Origin: Chamaea fasciata
Lineage: Eukaryota; Chordata; Aves; Passeriformes; Sylviidae
Length of the DNA stretch: 64,000 nt
Direction of reading: 5' to 3'
Assembly (NCBI GenBank): GCA_029207755.1
Contig: JARCOQ010000002.1
Coordinates: 42,425,744-42,489,743, forward strand
A model generated the notes under the pieces. That model did no database searches. It worked only from the letters and a program-made list of their open reading frames with translations, and had not been told where the DNA came from. Below, piece after piece: positions 31,991-46,900 of this stretch. Both the position numbers and the translations under genes were made by a program. The first letter of the stretch is position 1. Every line of letters starts with the position of its first letter.

Positions 31991-34900
31991 GTGAGAGCGG
32001 GGCCCGGCCGAGTCCTGCGGGAGGAGGGGGGAGGCGGCGGGGCCGGGAGGCCCTGCGGGTGGCCGGACCGGGCAGGGCGGCGGGGCCGGGGCCGGGGCCA
32101 GGTCAGGCCGCGGGTGCCGCTGCCCGGAGTTGCCGCTCCCAGGCCCCCCCGCAGGTGAGCGGCCTTGGGCTGCCGGCCTCGGCCCGGCCCGGCGCCGCCG
32201 GCGGCTGCTGCTGCTGCTGCCAGCACCGCGCTCCCTCCCCCCGGCTCTCCCTTCCCAAACACCCCTCGCTGGGAAACGGCGTTGCGTCGTGCGGATGGAC
32301 AGGGCACGGTGTCTTCTCTTTGTTTATTTAAGAAAATCCGGGTGTACGCAAAATGAGTTTTAAGTTAAACAAAGAGTTGAAAAATGCCTTCGCTGAGGGC
32401 AGGTGCAGTCATTGGGGTGGCCGCCGTGTGTCCCGGTTTTTTGTTAAATGCAGTTTTCCTGCAAGGGAAAACTCCCGGAGCCCTTTGGCTTACGTTAAGC
32501 AGATTTGCTTTTGTAGTCATACGTTTTCAAGCACTTTCCCGGCGTTTGCTGGCAGATGTCAGTCACCCCAAGCTGCCGCAGGTTGGAGCAGATTTCAGTG
32601 GGACAGTCCAGTGTTTGAACTCAGGACTGCCTGTCCTGATCTCGGCGGTATATATGAGGAGAAGACTCTGTGTGGCCTTTGAGGCCCTGCTAGCACAGGG
32701 AAGATGGGCCTACTTGAAACCACTGTTATTAATGCTTCCAGTAAGTGTTTCTACAACACCAGTTAACTATAGTGCTAAGATAGGCCTAGGGCAGTCTGCC
32801 TGCTTAACTTGAGGAATTGACAGTTGAAGGTATATATAAATATAGGCATAAACATGTGTTCAGAGCTATGTGTTGTAGTTCAGTGTGGTCCTGAAGAAGT
32901 GCTGCTTGCATTTTATTAACCTGACCTAATTTGGATGTATAGATCTAGCCTGAGTCTGCTGGTTTTATTTATTACTCTGAGACATTGTGAAGAAATGAGA
33001 AGTAATTTGTCCCCTTGTTTCTTCCTGATATAAAAAAAAAAAAATCTGTATTGAAAAGACACGTTTAAAAAAGCTTCCTTGAAATTAATTTTAATTAATT
33101 TCTGTATATTTTTATGCCTGTAAGATGTTTTTAGATATTTAAGCAGATAATACTTCAAAATACTCAAAAATCTAAAATTGAGGAACCCAAGAACACAGGC
33201 GAAAAAAATAATGTCCCATAAGAAGAAATGTCCTTTTTTCTGTGGCAAAAGCATGTGTTCAGAGCAGGGCTCAGACAGTTTTATCCAGCTGTTAATATTT
33301 TAGACCATCTCTTTGCTGTGCATGTGAGGATTTCTCAAAAGTCTGACACGTGCTTTGGTGATACACGTGGTGGGATAACCCACAGCCGAGGGGAGAAAGG
33401 TAGGCCTGTAAGATTTGTCAGCATTCCACTTCAGCTATTTTGAAGGAGCAATAGGAAGTGAAAACAGAGGCCTTGACTTGGCCAGATGGCTCTTGCCAAA
33501 CTGAAGTCTTGGTGTTAGCCAGTCATGTTTTTGCCACTGGCCTTTGAATCATCAGTGTTTTATATTGACAATAAGATATATATGCACAGTGTGTTTTAGG
33601 AAGAATGCTACAGAGATGTATCTTCTAGAATAGGCCTTTCTGGTCATTCAGAGTGTTATTAAGCACTTAGCTTACTAATTAGTGAGTTTCCCAATTACAG
33701 TAAAGTATGATTCCCACGTGACAGAAGGACAGATTATACAGTGTTTGACTTTGTTTATAATAGAAGATAAACCAGTGTGAGGATGAGAGCTAGGTAAGGT
33801 CCTTTGTTCCCCAGTTCCACTCATCAGAAGTGGAACTGGGGAAGCAAACTGTTGATTCCAAGTCAGTGTTGCCTGGAAGTGCCTTGGGCCATCTGAGTCT
33901 GTCCAACATACTTCTGCTTTCATCTTGAAGGGAAAAAAACAATATCTGGGCACTGTAAAAATCCCAGGATAAGAAAGGAGAGGTGTTAAAATCTGTAAGT
34001 TTTTTCCATATCTTTTCCAAATAAGCCTGCATAGTCAAATCTAAGTTGGGTATTTACAGGTGTTAGTTTTGCCAGCATGAACAGGACCTGAGCATTTTCT
34101 TTTGTTTCTCCCATCCTGGTTCAGCTTTCTGCATAGTTGAGACAGTGGCATGAAATATTCCTTTCTGATTCTATTTACAGGTACTAGCTGAATCCAAATC
34201 TGACTGGCTGTCATCGTTTTAGAGGGCATCATTTAAATTCCACTGGTGCTTAATTTTCCTAATTGTAAATTCTTTTTTTTTAGTGAGAAGCATATTCTTG
34301 GAGAACCTTCTTTAAATGCAAAATTAGAATGACCAGTTGTGTTGAATCCTGAGACAGAACAAACTGTAATGTGATGGAAATGCAGCAGGACTTAGTAAGT
34401 GCCGTTACAGGGTCAGCTGGACCCTTCCCTACCTGCAGCAGAGCTGCTCTTCCTCCTTGAGGCAGTGGTTTTCTGGTAGGTGACCGAGCCATTTCCAGCA
34501 GAATCGCCTAGGGTTTTTTGTCTCAACACACATGTGACATTTTTAAAGTGGGGTACTTCATTTCAGGGGCCCTGTAGGACTTATAACTTGTCCTCTTTGC
34601 AGTGATGGTATGGTCTAAACCAATTCACTCATGTGACATGAAGACACTTGAGTTTTTCTGCAGTTTGTGGAGCAGAAAGCACCTCAGCTTATTGTAGCAC
34701 AAAGAAAACCTGCAGCTGTATCCATGCTGGCAGATCTTGACACTATGGTAGAACCTTTCTGGAGCCGCCAGCAGATGCAGGAGTCTTGTTTTTGCAAGAT
34801 GAACTCCAGCATGAGCCTAATATTAGGAAAGAAGCAGCAAAGGAAGCAACAGTTTTTCTCTGGGCTTGAATGAAAAGAGAATTACTGTTTACCTTTGCAT

Positions 34901-37900
34901 CAGTTTCAACTGTTTGTCACTGACAACTAGAAACACATTTGAAGTTTTTGAATTTTTGACTTGACATACATGTTTCCAGATCTGGATTTTGTCTGTTTCT
35001 CCCTGGCTGTTTCCATTTAGGATGTCCTTAAGAAGCCAGGGAGTGTTGCACGCTCCTTAGTTACATACAAAAACTTTTCCTGTGGCTACTTTTCTGCTTT
35101 GAGTAGGAGCTTGCTCCAAGTATTACACTGATTTTTAGAGCTGCTTCTAGCAGATATGAATCAGACAGTGCTTGTTTCTGTCTGGGACATCATATTTCCT
35201 ATTTCATCCTTCTGTGAACTGGCTTTAGTATAAGTACTGTCTGTAAACAATGAAGTTGTAAAGGTGAAGGTGTTGCTCAGATGCAGATCAGATGTGCAGT
35301 AAGACCTAGAGAACACTGCTTTTCTACAGTAGTGTGTGGAGCATCTGACAGAGACCAGGGCTGAATTTCTGTGTGGCCTGAAATAAAGACAGTACACAGC
35401 AAAGAGAGTTCCAAAGAGACATTTTGAGGTTCAAAGGGAGAGTAGCATGAAGGTCTTGGTGCATTGCCTTGCCTTGTTGGATCTGTTATGTTTAAGTGCT
35501 TGTGCATAGAGTTGAAGAACAGGGGAAAAGTATAAAGTGTAAAGTAGAATGTATTTCAAGTAAACATGGAACTTTAAATCTTTATGAACAAATTTAATGA
35601 AGTGAATTTTAAAATATTTCATAAGTGGAGTTATTTTTTGAGGCATTAAAATTTAGACACTAGAATGGCTGCTTAGCCAGGGTGTGGCTATCAACTGTAG
35701 TCTGTGTTTTCAGAAAAGATTTGTAAGTGGAGTAAATTTTATTTCATCAAAAGTATGCCTTAGTGTCCTATTTACCTTTCTCTTGGAACTGTGCTTGGAA
35801 GCAAAGTAGGAAAGAAAAATTCCCCAGGAAATATTGCTCAGAAATTGCATCTGTGACTTTGGTGACAACTAAGAATTGCCACTGTTTGACCTCCTCTTCC
35901 ACTATAAAATGTGTTTTCTCTTGTGCACTGATAGGGATGGAATTAATGAATGGGAATGAGACACAGTAGTTGGTATTTAATGCACCCTTTCTTCCTGTAA
36001 TTGCTGTATAAAATTATAATGTCATGGAAGCCTAAATCTACGTACATGATGTTGCTGTAAGCTTTTTTGGTTTCACTAAAGCTTTCCATACTGTCTCTCA
36101 GAGCATCCCTCTGGAAAAAAATGTCCAGCCCACAGCTGGATAAACACATCATGTGATGGATGAGCAGCTGGTTCATTTTAGGGAATTGGGTGATGTCAGA
36201 CTGGAGACTGTCATATGTGGGGTTCCACAGGGCTCCATCTTAGGCCCTGTGCTCCTCAACACCTTCATAAATGACTTGAACACAGGGCTGGAAGGGATTC
36301 AAAGCATGTTCCCAGATACAAAACCAGGAAGAGCTGCTGACTCCTTTGAAGGCAGGGAGGCCCTGCAGAGAGACCTGGACAAATCAGAGGCTGGGCAATC
36401 ACCAACCAGATGAAGTTCAAGAAGACAAAGTGCCGGATTCTGCACCTGGAACACAGCAACTCTGGATATACAGACAGCTTGGGGAATGAGATGCAGGAGA
36501 GCAGTGCTGCACAAAGGGACACGGGGATCCTGGTCTGTGGCAAATTGGACATGAGCCAGCAGTGTCCTGGCAGCCAGGAGAGCCAACCCTGTCCTGGGGG
36601 ACATCAGGGACAGCATGGCCAGCCAGGCAAGGGAGGGATTGTCCCCTCTGCTCTGAGCTGGGGCGGCCTCACCTCCAGTGGTGGGGGCAGTTCTGGGTGC
36701 CACAATGTAAGAAAGACATTGAACTGGAGAGTGTCCAAAGGAGGGCAACAAAGATGGAGAAAGGCTTTGAGGGGAAACCATATGAAGAGTGGCTGAGGTC
36801 ACTTGGTGTGTTCAGCCTGGAGAAGAGGAGACTAAGGGAAAACACCATTGTAGTCTGCAGTTTCCTTGTGAGGGGCAGGCATTGATCTCTTGTCAGTGGT
36901 GACAGTGACAGGACCAGAGGGAATGGCCTGAAGCTGTGTCAGGGGAGATTCAGGTTCAACATTAGGAAAAAGCTCTTCACCCAGAGGGTGTTTGGGCACT
37001 GGAACAGGCTCCCCAGGGAAGTGGTCCCAGCACCAGCCTGACAGAGTTCAAGAAGCATATTTGGACAATGTTCTCAGGCACATGGTGTGATTCTTGAGGA
37101 TGGTCCTATGCAGGGGCAGGAGTTGGGCTTGTTGTTCCTAATGGGTCCCTTCCAACTCATCTTATTGTATATTTCTGTGAATTGTTTGTTGAACTTAAAT
37201 AATGGTTTAGTAGGATTTTTCATCCATTAATTTTATTTTGTCTTCTGCCTAATTAAAGAGTAAAGAAGAAAATGTGGAAAAAAATGTACTCCTATGTATA
37301 GGAAACAAAGTTCTAAACTTCTCTTACGGGATGTCAGGATGAGCTTTATTTGAGGAATTCTTTTTAAGTAGTTAGATGTTGGTTGAAAGCAGACACAGGG
37401 GTTTTTTACAACTAAAGTTGACTTTTATATGTGCTTCTTAGGATTAAGTAGGTTATCACAATCTAAATCATATAAACAGTTATGTTTGCTGTCTTCCTTC
37501 TCTCCATGTTTTACAGTGAAACTAATCTTACTCGCAAAGACAGAGCATTCAGGATTTATCTTCAGCTGGTTTTGGTGAAGGGCTGAATTGCACTTCTCAA
37601 GAATTGCAGAACAGATTCTTTTTACCTGTTCCAGAAAACTTAAGGGGTCTTTTCTGATGTTTCATTCCAAAGGAAAACTTTTGAGGAAGTTGCTTTTACT
37701 TTTTTTTATAATGCCTTTTCTGGAACTTCTAACTGTTCAGTAGCAGGTATTTTATGTTCATTATCCTTCAAAGAGGAACTTGGAACAGAAGTATCTGTCA
37801 GTAGAAGCTGACAATTTTCACAGGACTGGGAAAGATTGGAGCAGTGCATCAGACATTAGAAAATAATTGTAAAGCTGGCTCTGTATAGGGGAAACATTTA

Positions 37901-40900
37901 GTTGATGATTTTCAAAGATGATGCATTCAAATTACTTTTTTTTTTTCAGTGGAAAAGAATAGGTAAAACTGTCTCTGAATAGGCAAACAATTTATTGTTT
38001 TATTTTTATGTTGAAAGATTTATAGACTGTATCAACAGGAGCTGATTCCATGAAAGCTGTGTTCAGTACCTACCACAATGTTGTGAGGCCTCCAGGTGCT
38101 GTGGCTGTAAGAATAGTTACTGTGGTGCCTGTTGAATCTTTATAGCTTGAAGATGCGGTGTCTTTGCACTTGAGAACGCCAGGGGATATGGTTGCCAAAG
38201 TGTGCTTATTCTGAATACTGAATAACAGATTTAATTGTAAATTTCCATGTAGAAGTTAATCAGAAGGAGGTGATTGAGGGAACATGGTGTGCTGCTTGTG
38301 CTTGTTTATCTGAAGAGATGTTAGTCGCAGAACAGTGCACTTATCAGAATTTCAAGCAGTTGGACTGTATCAGTTGCTCTATTTGAAGTGAATTGTGTCA
38401 AATGTAGTATTTCTAGCCAAGACAATGATCTGTTCAAAAGTAAACAGTGCACTGGAACATGACTCTGCAGATGACCAGTAGTCTTTCTGTCACAGAACTC
38501 TCTGTCAGTGTATTCTTTTAATTGGAGGGGTTTTTTTCTAAAATGTGGAGCTTTAAGCAAATAGAATCACAACATATAAGGTAGAACTGCTGTTTTTCTC
38601 TCAAATTTGTTGTGTTGTTTGGGTTTTTTAAATAATGGAAGTTAGCCTAGATACTGTGGTGAGATTTTTCAGAACAATCAGAATTATATGGGAGCACTTT
38701 ATTTCTTCAGCTTTCCTCTTCATTTGTATCATAAATTTGAAAACTTCACCTTGGATTAAATTTTTCAGCGTGTTGTAAATAATTTTTTTCTGCACCAGCA
38801 GTAGTCTTGGCCTTGTGGGCAGTTAACCCACAGGAAGGGAGTCTGCGGTACTGCAGCTCCTACGTTACTCTGCTTCCTTCCTGCCTCTTTGCTGCTGATG
38901 CCAAATGCACACTGAGAGAAAAAAGGTACATGGTAGCATCCACAGTACCATTCCTGACTCCTGGCTGCCATTTTTTTTCAGGGTAATTTATTGAAGACAG
39001 GTTCACAACTGCCTCCTGACTTCCATTGTAGGTATCTTGGTTGGAACAGTGAAGCTGCTCCAAGTATCATCCATGCTTGTCTGTGTATAACTCCACTAAC
39101 AGCTGAAGAACACTTCCTAGAAGTTTGCATTGTAGCTAATGCAGCGATTAAATGAAAAAACTGGCAGTTTCTTTGAAACAAATAATAGCTCTGTCACTTC
39201 TCAAAATAATACTTATTGTGAAAAGTATTGTTCAGCTCTGGTGGTATAGCTTAAATACTAGCTTGTGAGGGACACCTGAGAAAATATTTTTATGTTAACT
39301 GCAGAAACTGTAGTCCTTAAAGACAGCTTAAAATAAGATACTGGTTTATTAACAATACTTTTTTCTTGTTTCTTTTAGAATAAAGGTTCGCTTCAGTTTG
39401 AAGACAAATGGGATTTCATGCGCCCGATCGTTCTGAAACTTCTTCGTCAGGAGTCTGTCACCAAGCAGCAATGGTTTGATCTGTTCTCGTAAGTCATTCT
39501 TCTGAATCTTCCCTCCTCCTGCATAATGGGAATGCACTTACTGAACTACTCCTGATGCAGACAGAGGTTAGGTGACACAGATTGTGTGGAAACACAGACC
39601 AAAATAGTTTAAGTTTCAGTAAGGGGTAAGTGTGCAAAAGTAGAGCTTTGCTTAGATTCAAGTCTTTGCAAATAGGATGGAGAAAGAACAGCAGAGCTTT
39701 TCAGCAGACCATAGTAAACAAATTTTGTACCTGCCCACAAACTTTTTGTTAGAATTAGGGAGAAAATGTTTACTGCAGTGTCAGTAAATTCATTTAAAGG
39801 CAGTTGGTTGAATGTTACATTACTCTGATTTGAATGGCTTTCTTCTAAAATAACTGAAGTAACTGGGTGGTGCAGTTTAACTGGTATAATTTGAATACTT
39901 TTTTACCCTAAGAATGAAATACAAGAGTTTTCAGACAATGTTGGTATTAACGTGCTTTGTATAAACCCTGCCATTTTCTTCCTTCCAAAAAGCAAGAAGT
40001 TGCTTTTCCAGAAGTTTAGGTGGTTTTATTTTTGTGGCATACACTGTATGATTTTTGCAAACATGGTATGGAAGTGCATTACAAAGGAAATATCAGAAGT
40101 ATACCTAAGATTATCTTTGTCTCAGTGGAGTTATTTCCCCTCAAATATAGTCGTAATTTAAATCTGCAGACACTTCTTTCGCTTTTTAAAATCTGTCACA
40201 ACAGTAGGTTTTTTTCAAATTTAGTCTTGTTGCACTCTGTCTTTATTGCTTTTTTTGATGAGGACAGTGTAGTGACTCTCTTAACGCCCAGTTTAATGCA
40301 CCTGTCACACTTTTCTGCCAGCCAAGAGGAAAGGTAATCTTAACATGTGATGGGTTTTAATACCTTACGATGTCTCTGCTTTAGTGGTTGCCAGTGGCAT
40401 AGTATAGTTAAGGTAAAAATTCAGTTCTAAGTCATTGCTTTAATTTTTAATAACTAGTTCAATAATTCTGCATTGGAATTGAAACTTTTATTGTTTTTCT
40501 TTGTAGCTGAGTTATTGAATAGAACTTAAGTAACTTTACGGCTAAATTAAAGCTATTTAGGGAAAAGATCCCACTTCCCTAGGTTTATATTTTTGGACAG
40601 TGTTCTTTGTTAAGCTTCTTAATAAAAATGCAAAATCTGTAGGTGTCTTCTACACGCCCTTTGAGTATAATTATGTGGTACTGCTTTTTTTCACTGCTGT
40701 CAGGAAACAATGGCATGCTAAATACAGTAACACCTTTTCTGCCTGTGAGTGTTGTGTAAGTCTCACCAATTAGGTTAGACCTCTGTAAATCTTGGGCCAG
40801 CACCTTTAATCTGTGTCAAAGCAACTTGCAAGCTCTGTCTTTTTGGTTAAACTAAAAAAGCTGCTTTTGTATTGAAAGATGTGTGTTGAATAAGTAGGAT

Positions 40901-43900
40901 AAGTATATTGATTATAGGGGTGCTTTTCTGCAGAGATGTGGCCTTGTTACTGAGAGGTGGAAGAAGAACCAGAGGATGGTAATGAGTCGAAAAAAGGCTT
41001 GCTAAGCCATGTTATATATGATGTGGGGTTGGGAGTGTAACCTGCTTTATTTAGTCTTCAGGGTGGAAAGAATAAGAGTTAAGATAGACTTGCTGGGCTA
41101 TCAGGTAGGAAAGATTTCATTTGAATGTTGATTAAAACACAGAATTTTGCTGTGCACTGCACTACTCCAGTAGTGTTTCACTTGAAAATGCTACTACCAC
41201 TGCCATGGAATGTTTTGAGTGATCTTATTAAACTAATAGAATCGTCTTTTAAACCCTCAGGGTTCAAATTTCTCGCTCGGAAGGTCTGTTGCCTTCATAG
41301 GGTGTTAAAGGATTGTGAAACTGTCAGGGAAGGCTGCATGTTCATGATAGCACTTTAGAATAGCATGGGCTGAGTAGTAATGCTGTTACTGAGTAGTAAT
41401 GCAAGTGATGTCTGTCTTTGTCAAAGAAAAGCTTTAAAAATTGTCCTTAATTCAATTAGGATTATTGAATAGGTACTGAAACCAGAATTGTCTTACGCAT
41501 CTTCTTGACCATAGCCTCCTCCTAGATAGGTTGCAGTTACTTGCTTCCAGGACTTTTCTTAGAGCTTCAGTCTCTTCCCCAAACATGCTTTTCTCCTATG
41601 TGTCACTGAGATCTAGTTGTGTGTTGTTTAACAGCTGCAGATAGAAAGTGTATTAATTTTTTGGACATGCTGAAATGATGACTGTTAAGGCTTCATGCAT
41701 TACAGCATTAAATTTTGAATAGCTGTTTCTAAAAGGCGGATAAATTGTTTTCTAGGGATGTACATGCAGTTTGCTTGTGGGATGATAAAGGTCCAGCAAA
41801 AATCCATCAAGCTCTGAAGGAAGACATCCTTGATTTTATTAAACAGGCACAAGCAGTAAGTTCTTAGTGTTTCATAACTTCTATTCACATTGTTAGAAAA
41901 ATAACCAAATAACTCTGACTTTTGTTGGATCTAAATGCATTGCTTTTTGATTTGAAATTTTGTGATGTTCTGGAGATCATAATTACCCTGCAAACTTCTG
42001 TTGACAAAAAAAAAAGCCTTGAGCATTTGCCTGGCTCATTGTTTTCTCACAGTGATTGAAGCTGGGATGGGGAGTGATTTTTGTGTTACAGTAAAAAAAA
42101 AAAACCCCAACAAACAAAACACAGCATTATTTTTGTTTATCCAACAGTACTTATGGAATTTTCTTCCACTTGAAAACTTCTAAAGGCAGAATTTTCCACA
42201 AGAAATTACTGTCTTAAAAAAAAAAGAAGTTTATATAGCCTCAGTGCTATTTTGACATGTTCATGGATGGCTTTAAAATAAGCCATATGGACAGTGTACT
42301 ACAAATATCTGTGCTATTGACTCAGCAAGCTCAGCTGTCCAGTTTTATGGGCTTCCCTCCAAACAAGGGACACTGTCAATAGACTCGAAGGAAGTTCTTG
42401 TGTTTGTAACACATACTACAGAAAACAGCTTTTGCTGTTTAAAAGAGGCAGTTGTTGTGAAATTAAATAAAATTCTGAAGCATCCCGTGACAAAGGTTTA
42501 GAAAGATTCTGTTCATTTTTATTTTATCCTTCTAGTGAAGTGATTTACACCACTAAGGCTTTGCTTCAAGGAAAATAGTTTTTTATAGAGGCCTTTGTAT
42601 AACCAGGCATATAAGTGTTGGTTTTTAAGTTCCACAGCTTACCTGCTTACATGCATAAATGCTATGCTGAGGTGAGGCCTTTTGATGTGGTTTGTGTTGG
42701 CTGTTATTTGATAGACAGGGGTTTTTCTTGGCATTATGATAGCATATCAGTGTACAGTGTAGCTAGGTTTTCAGGCTTTAATAAAATATACATGTTAACT
42801 ATCTGTCTGGTTCTAATGAAAGGTTAGTAAATGCCATTGAATCTAAACTTGTCACTGTAGAGAATATAACAAGTCTTTACAGGTTTGTGTTAATTGAAAA
42901 TTTTTATATGGTTGTACCAGCGCATGCCTTTAGACCAAAGATTTTAATTTTTTGCTTGCACTTGACTTAAAAGGAGAAAAAAAAAAGGTTAATTTAGAAA
43001 ATTTGAACTTACTGAGTACTTTTTTGCTGCTGTCTTGTCTTTCTTTGCCTGTTAGAAATGAGCCATATGACATGGGTTAATAACTACTTCAAGAAACCAA
43101 ATGGCACTTCAGTATGTAGACTTTTAGTCCGATATATCTGTGTATTTGAGTTTTGTATGGGGAGGTATTTTCAGCATAAACAAAGCCCATATTTTGTGCC
43201 TAAACTGATTTATCAACTCCCTCCTCTGCCCGCCCCACGTGCAGCGAGTGCTGAGTCACCAGGATGACACAGCTCTGCTCAAAGCCTACATTGTGGAGTG
43301 GCGCAAGTTCTTCACCCAGTGCGACATCCTGCCCAAGCCCTTCTGTCAGCTGGAGATCACTCTGATGGGCAAGCAGGGCAGCAACAAGAAGTCCAACGTG
43401 GAGGACAGCATTGTTCGGAAGGTGAGTGGGCTGTGCTGCCAGAGGGCTTTGCTGCACAGCTGGCCTCAGTGACAGCTCTGAGGGCCTTCTGTAGCTCAAG
43501 GTGAAATTGCACCAATCCTGTCATGCAATGCAGTGGCATTAGTAACAATCACCAAAAATAATAAATCACACAATGGAGTATAAAGGGGCACATTGAGTGA
43601 TGAGGATTTTGGTAAGAGCCTCCAGAACTCATCTTAAAGATTTGCAGTGCTTAGATGTGATGTGGAGTTTTTTATAAACTACAGATGCATTACTTGCATA
43701 CTGAACTTCCTTGTTGGATAAATGCAGTACAAAACCATCGGTCTTTTTCTTTACACAACTGTGGTGCTAGTTGAGTTTTTAGTTTTGTCTAAGACTGTGC
43801 CTGCCAAATGGTGAATTATATTTGGGTGTTTCCCTCAAAAGTACCCCCTGGTATTGCAACTCCTGACACATGGTATTGCTGGAAAGGTTACTTGACTGAT

Positions 43901-46900
43901 AATCAAGAACTGTAGAAATAATATGGAATGAATACATGGATTCAAGACTGATTCCCTTAGCTGTCCAGTTACATAAAGTAAATTTAGAATGTGAGCTGAA
44001 TATCATTTCTATAACAAGTTCAGAGCAAGATCAAGTTCTGACATAGCTGAACTACTGTGTATGATCTGAAAATTTCATTATAAATTGCTCAATTTCTGTT
44101 TCTGATGTCTTGTATTTTTTTTGCACAAACTTATGTCTGTGTGTACTTTTCTGACAGGATGTTTTTGTTTTTTTTTCTTCCTGATATGCAGCTCATGCTA
44201 GATACATGGAATGAATCCATATTTTCAAATATAAAAAATAGACTTCAGGACAGTGCAATGAAGCTAGTTCATGCTGAAAGACTAGGAGAGGCTTTTGACT
44301 CCCAGCTCGTTATTGGAGTTCGAGAATCATATGGTATGTCTTGCACACACTGATCTGTTGCCTCCTCACTTAAGTAAATGAATTTTCTTCATACAAAGTT
44401 GGCAGTTGTGGTGGTAGGATTGGAATAATCTCAGCATTTTGTGTTGATTTTTTTGTTTTGCCTGTTGATACATGATACCGATTGAATTTTGTTTTTAAAC
44501 TTTAGCTTCTAAGTGATTTACCTGTGTATCAGTTACTGCAAAATCAATGTTTTCAAAGAGAAGAGTGTTCTCTGACCTTTTGGGGTTGCACATATAACTT
44601 AGTCTGTACTCCTTTCCATGCTGTTTCTGATTCTTGAGACAGTTTGAAGAAGAAATGCTAAACAGGCTACGTTTATTTCAGTCTTTGTTGCAGGACAGAT
44701 GTGTGTATCTGAAACTTCTGTGATATTTCACCATTGTCTGCTACTTTTGAAAGCTTTCCAGCCTGTTGAACTAAACTTGTGGCTAATACTCTCTAAGGCA
44801 GCTTTTTATAGAAGTCAAGTTCTAACTTTTTTTAAGGCATATTCCATTTAATGACTATTCATTTCACTGTAATAGCTGAGAGGAAAGTGGAAACTCTTTT
44901 CCAAATAGTGCAAAGCACTGCAATAAGCTACTGTCTCTGTTCTCATAAAACAGGAAAAACTCTAAAAGACATTGCGATTCCAGGAGCAGTGTCTAAGAGA
45001 AGCTTTTTGCTCAGTCAGGTGGAGAACTTTCCACTTTATTAGACACTATTCTGAGCTTTTTGATTCCTTCCTTACAATTTTACAGTTGTATGTGTATTTA
45101 TGGTTACCAAGTTTGTATGTCTGAAATGCTGGAGCTAAGTGTGAAATTTTTTTTCCAGTTTGCCTTGGTTGATTTGAATGTTTCTGGGAGCAAAGACTGG
45201 CCCAATTTGGTTACCTTTGTGATCAGTGTCCATTTATCAGATATTTCAAATTTTTCAATGCAACCTTTTAATACAAGTCTCACTCTCTCATTGAAAGTTG
45301 CGTATCATTAGCCACATAAATTTCCAAGACTTGAGAGTAAGTTTGGACTTTCTCTTTGCAGTTAACCTTTGTTCTAATCCTGAAGATAAACTTCAGATAT
45401 ATCGGGATAACTTTGAAAAGGCATATTTGGATTCAACAGAGAGATTTTATAGAACACAGGCTCCTTCTTATTTACAACAAAACGGTGTACAGAATTATAT
45501 GAAATATGTAAGTAAAAATTCTGTTGTAGCTTTGTAGTGAATGTGTTAGTACTTAAAATGATTGCTGTTCTACTTTGGCACAGGCAGATGCTAAACTAAA
45601 AGAAGAAGAGAAAAGAGCACTACGATATTTAGAAACAAGACGTGAATGTAACTCTGTAGAAGCAGTGAGTATAATGTGTATAAAAATTATGTACTTCATA
45701 GTTATATAGTGTTATATTGTAGTTTTTAGTTTTGTGTTACAGTATTTTCGATAGCAGTAAATTGAAACTGTTTATTTTATGTTTTTTAATCATAAATTAT
45801 TTGTTGCAAAAACATGTATTTCTTTCCAATCTGGTAATCTACAATTTCTGCAAATGTTCTAATAGTATTGTAGATCAAAAGTTAATACTGAAGGGTAGGT
45901 TTTTATTCAGATTGTTTTTGTTCTTTCGTTTTGAGTTAGGTGTGGTGGTTTTTTTTCATATGGTTAAGGTTATGGTTAATTCTCAGTGGATGAGAATTAT
46001 GTTTGAAAAGAAACTGTCAAATCTGTTTGGCAAAGGATTTCTCAGTGCTTATTTAGAACACCTGAAAGAGTTACCGTTCATTGCAATCAAAAGGAGCAAT
46101 AGAAATTTCATTAAAGCTGTAATATATTTCCTCTTAGGCTGAAGTATGGCCATTTAATATATAAGATGGGTTTTCTTCTTTTCCTTGCCCTTCTTCCTTC
46201 TTCAGCAATTTTTTACACAGTTCAGAATCTAGAGGGAGATTTAACTGCAATGAATATGTCATAATTGTCTGTATTGAAATTAGTTCAGGAAACAGGTTCT
46301 TTTAAATAAATAACTTTTAAATCTGATGATTTTTTGAAGTGGATCAAAATGTGCTTTACACCTTTTGTTAAGCTGTGAGTCATTCATTTTGCACAGGTCT
46401 AAATTGTAGCCTGTATAAAGAGGCTGACAAAGGAGAGATGGTCCTGACGTGCACAGGCAGTTTCTGTTCTAGATCTAATCCCTTGTTCAAGCCATCCAGC
46501 CTAGTCCAAATAGGGTATGCTGGAATGAGAACTATTCTTAGCTCTTGGATGTATACTTGGAAATGAGCTAGGGTAGTTACTGTTCCAAAAGTGGTGGCTC
46601 CCTTGAGAGAAAAGAGTCGACAGAAATACTAAGCTCATTAATGGTTTGGAGGAGATATTGCCGCATTTACTAACCTAAACATTTTGAAGTAATGTAGTTC
46701 CTGCATAGATTCTATTCAAACTGCACATACTTTTATGTATCAGTGACTGAGTTAGTTATTTTATAGAGCTAATTGTTGAGAACAGGTTAGCTTTTGTGTC
46801 ATGGCAAACTTGAGACACATCAGACTTGGGCATTCAGATGGCTGCTTGAGCTAATCCTGTGTTTAATGTATTTCAGCTCATGGAGTGCTGCGTCAATGCC

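Larger units (their letters stand above)
31195..32290 (+). promoter_or_regulatory. CUL5: CpG island promoter and 5' UTR of CUL5
   Basis: Very GC-rich, CpG-dense DNA surrounding the first coding exon, in sharp contrast with both flanks. It includes a (GGGCC)n run, a (TTAG)11 array, several GC-box-like stretches, upstream ATGs, and CTG/CCG repeats at about 31815-31850 and 32200-32222. Long open frames on the minus strand (up to 284 codons) are composition artefacts. The transcription start cannot be fixed by reading alone. Confidence 0.82.

Noticed and set aside
31453..32307. 284-codon minus-strand open frame at the CUL5 promoter
   Set aside because: Same CpG-island composition effect; it has poly-Ala and Pro runs from CTG/CCG repeats and no family sequence.
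36299..36802. Antisense frames over the CR1 in CUL5 intron 1, and similar plus-strand frames at 12842-13220
   Set aside because: They are the complementary strand of CR1 coding sequence.
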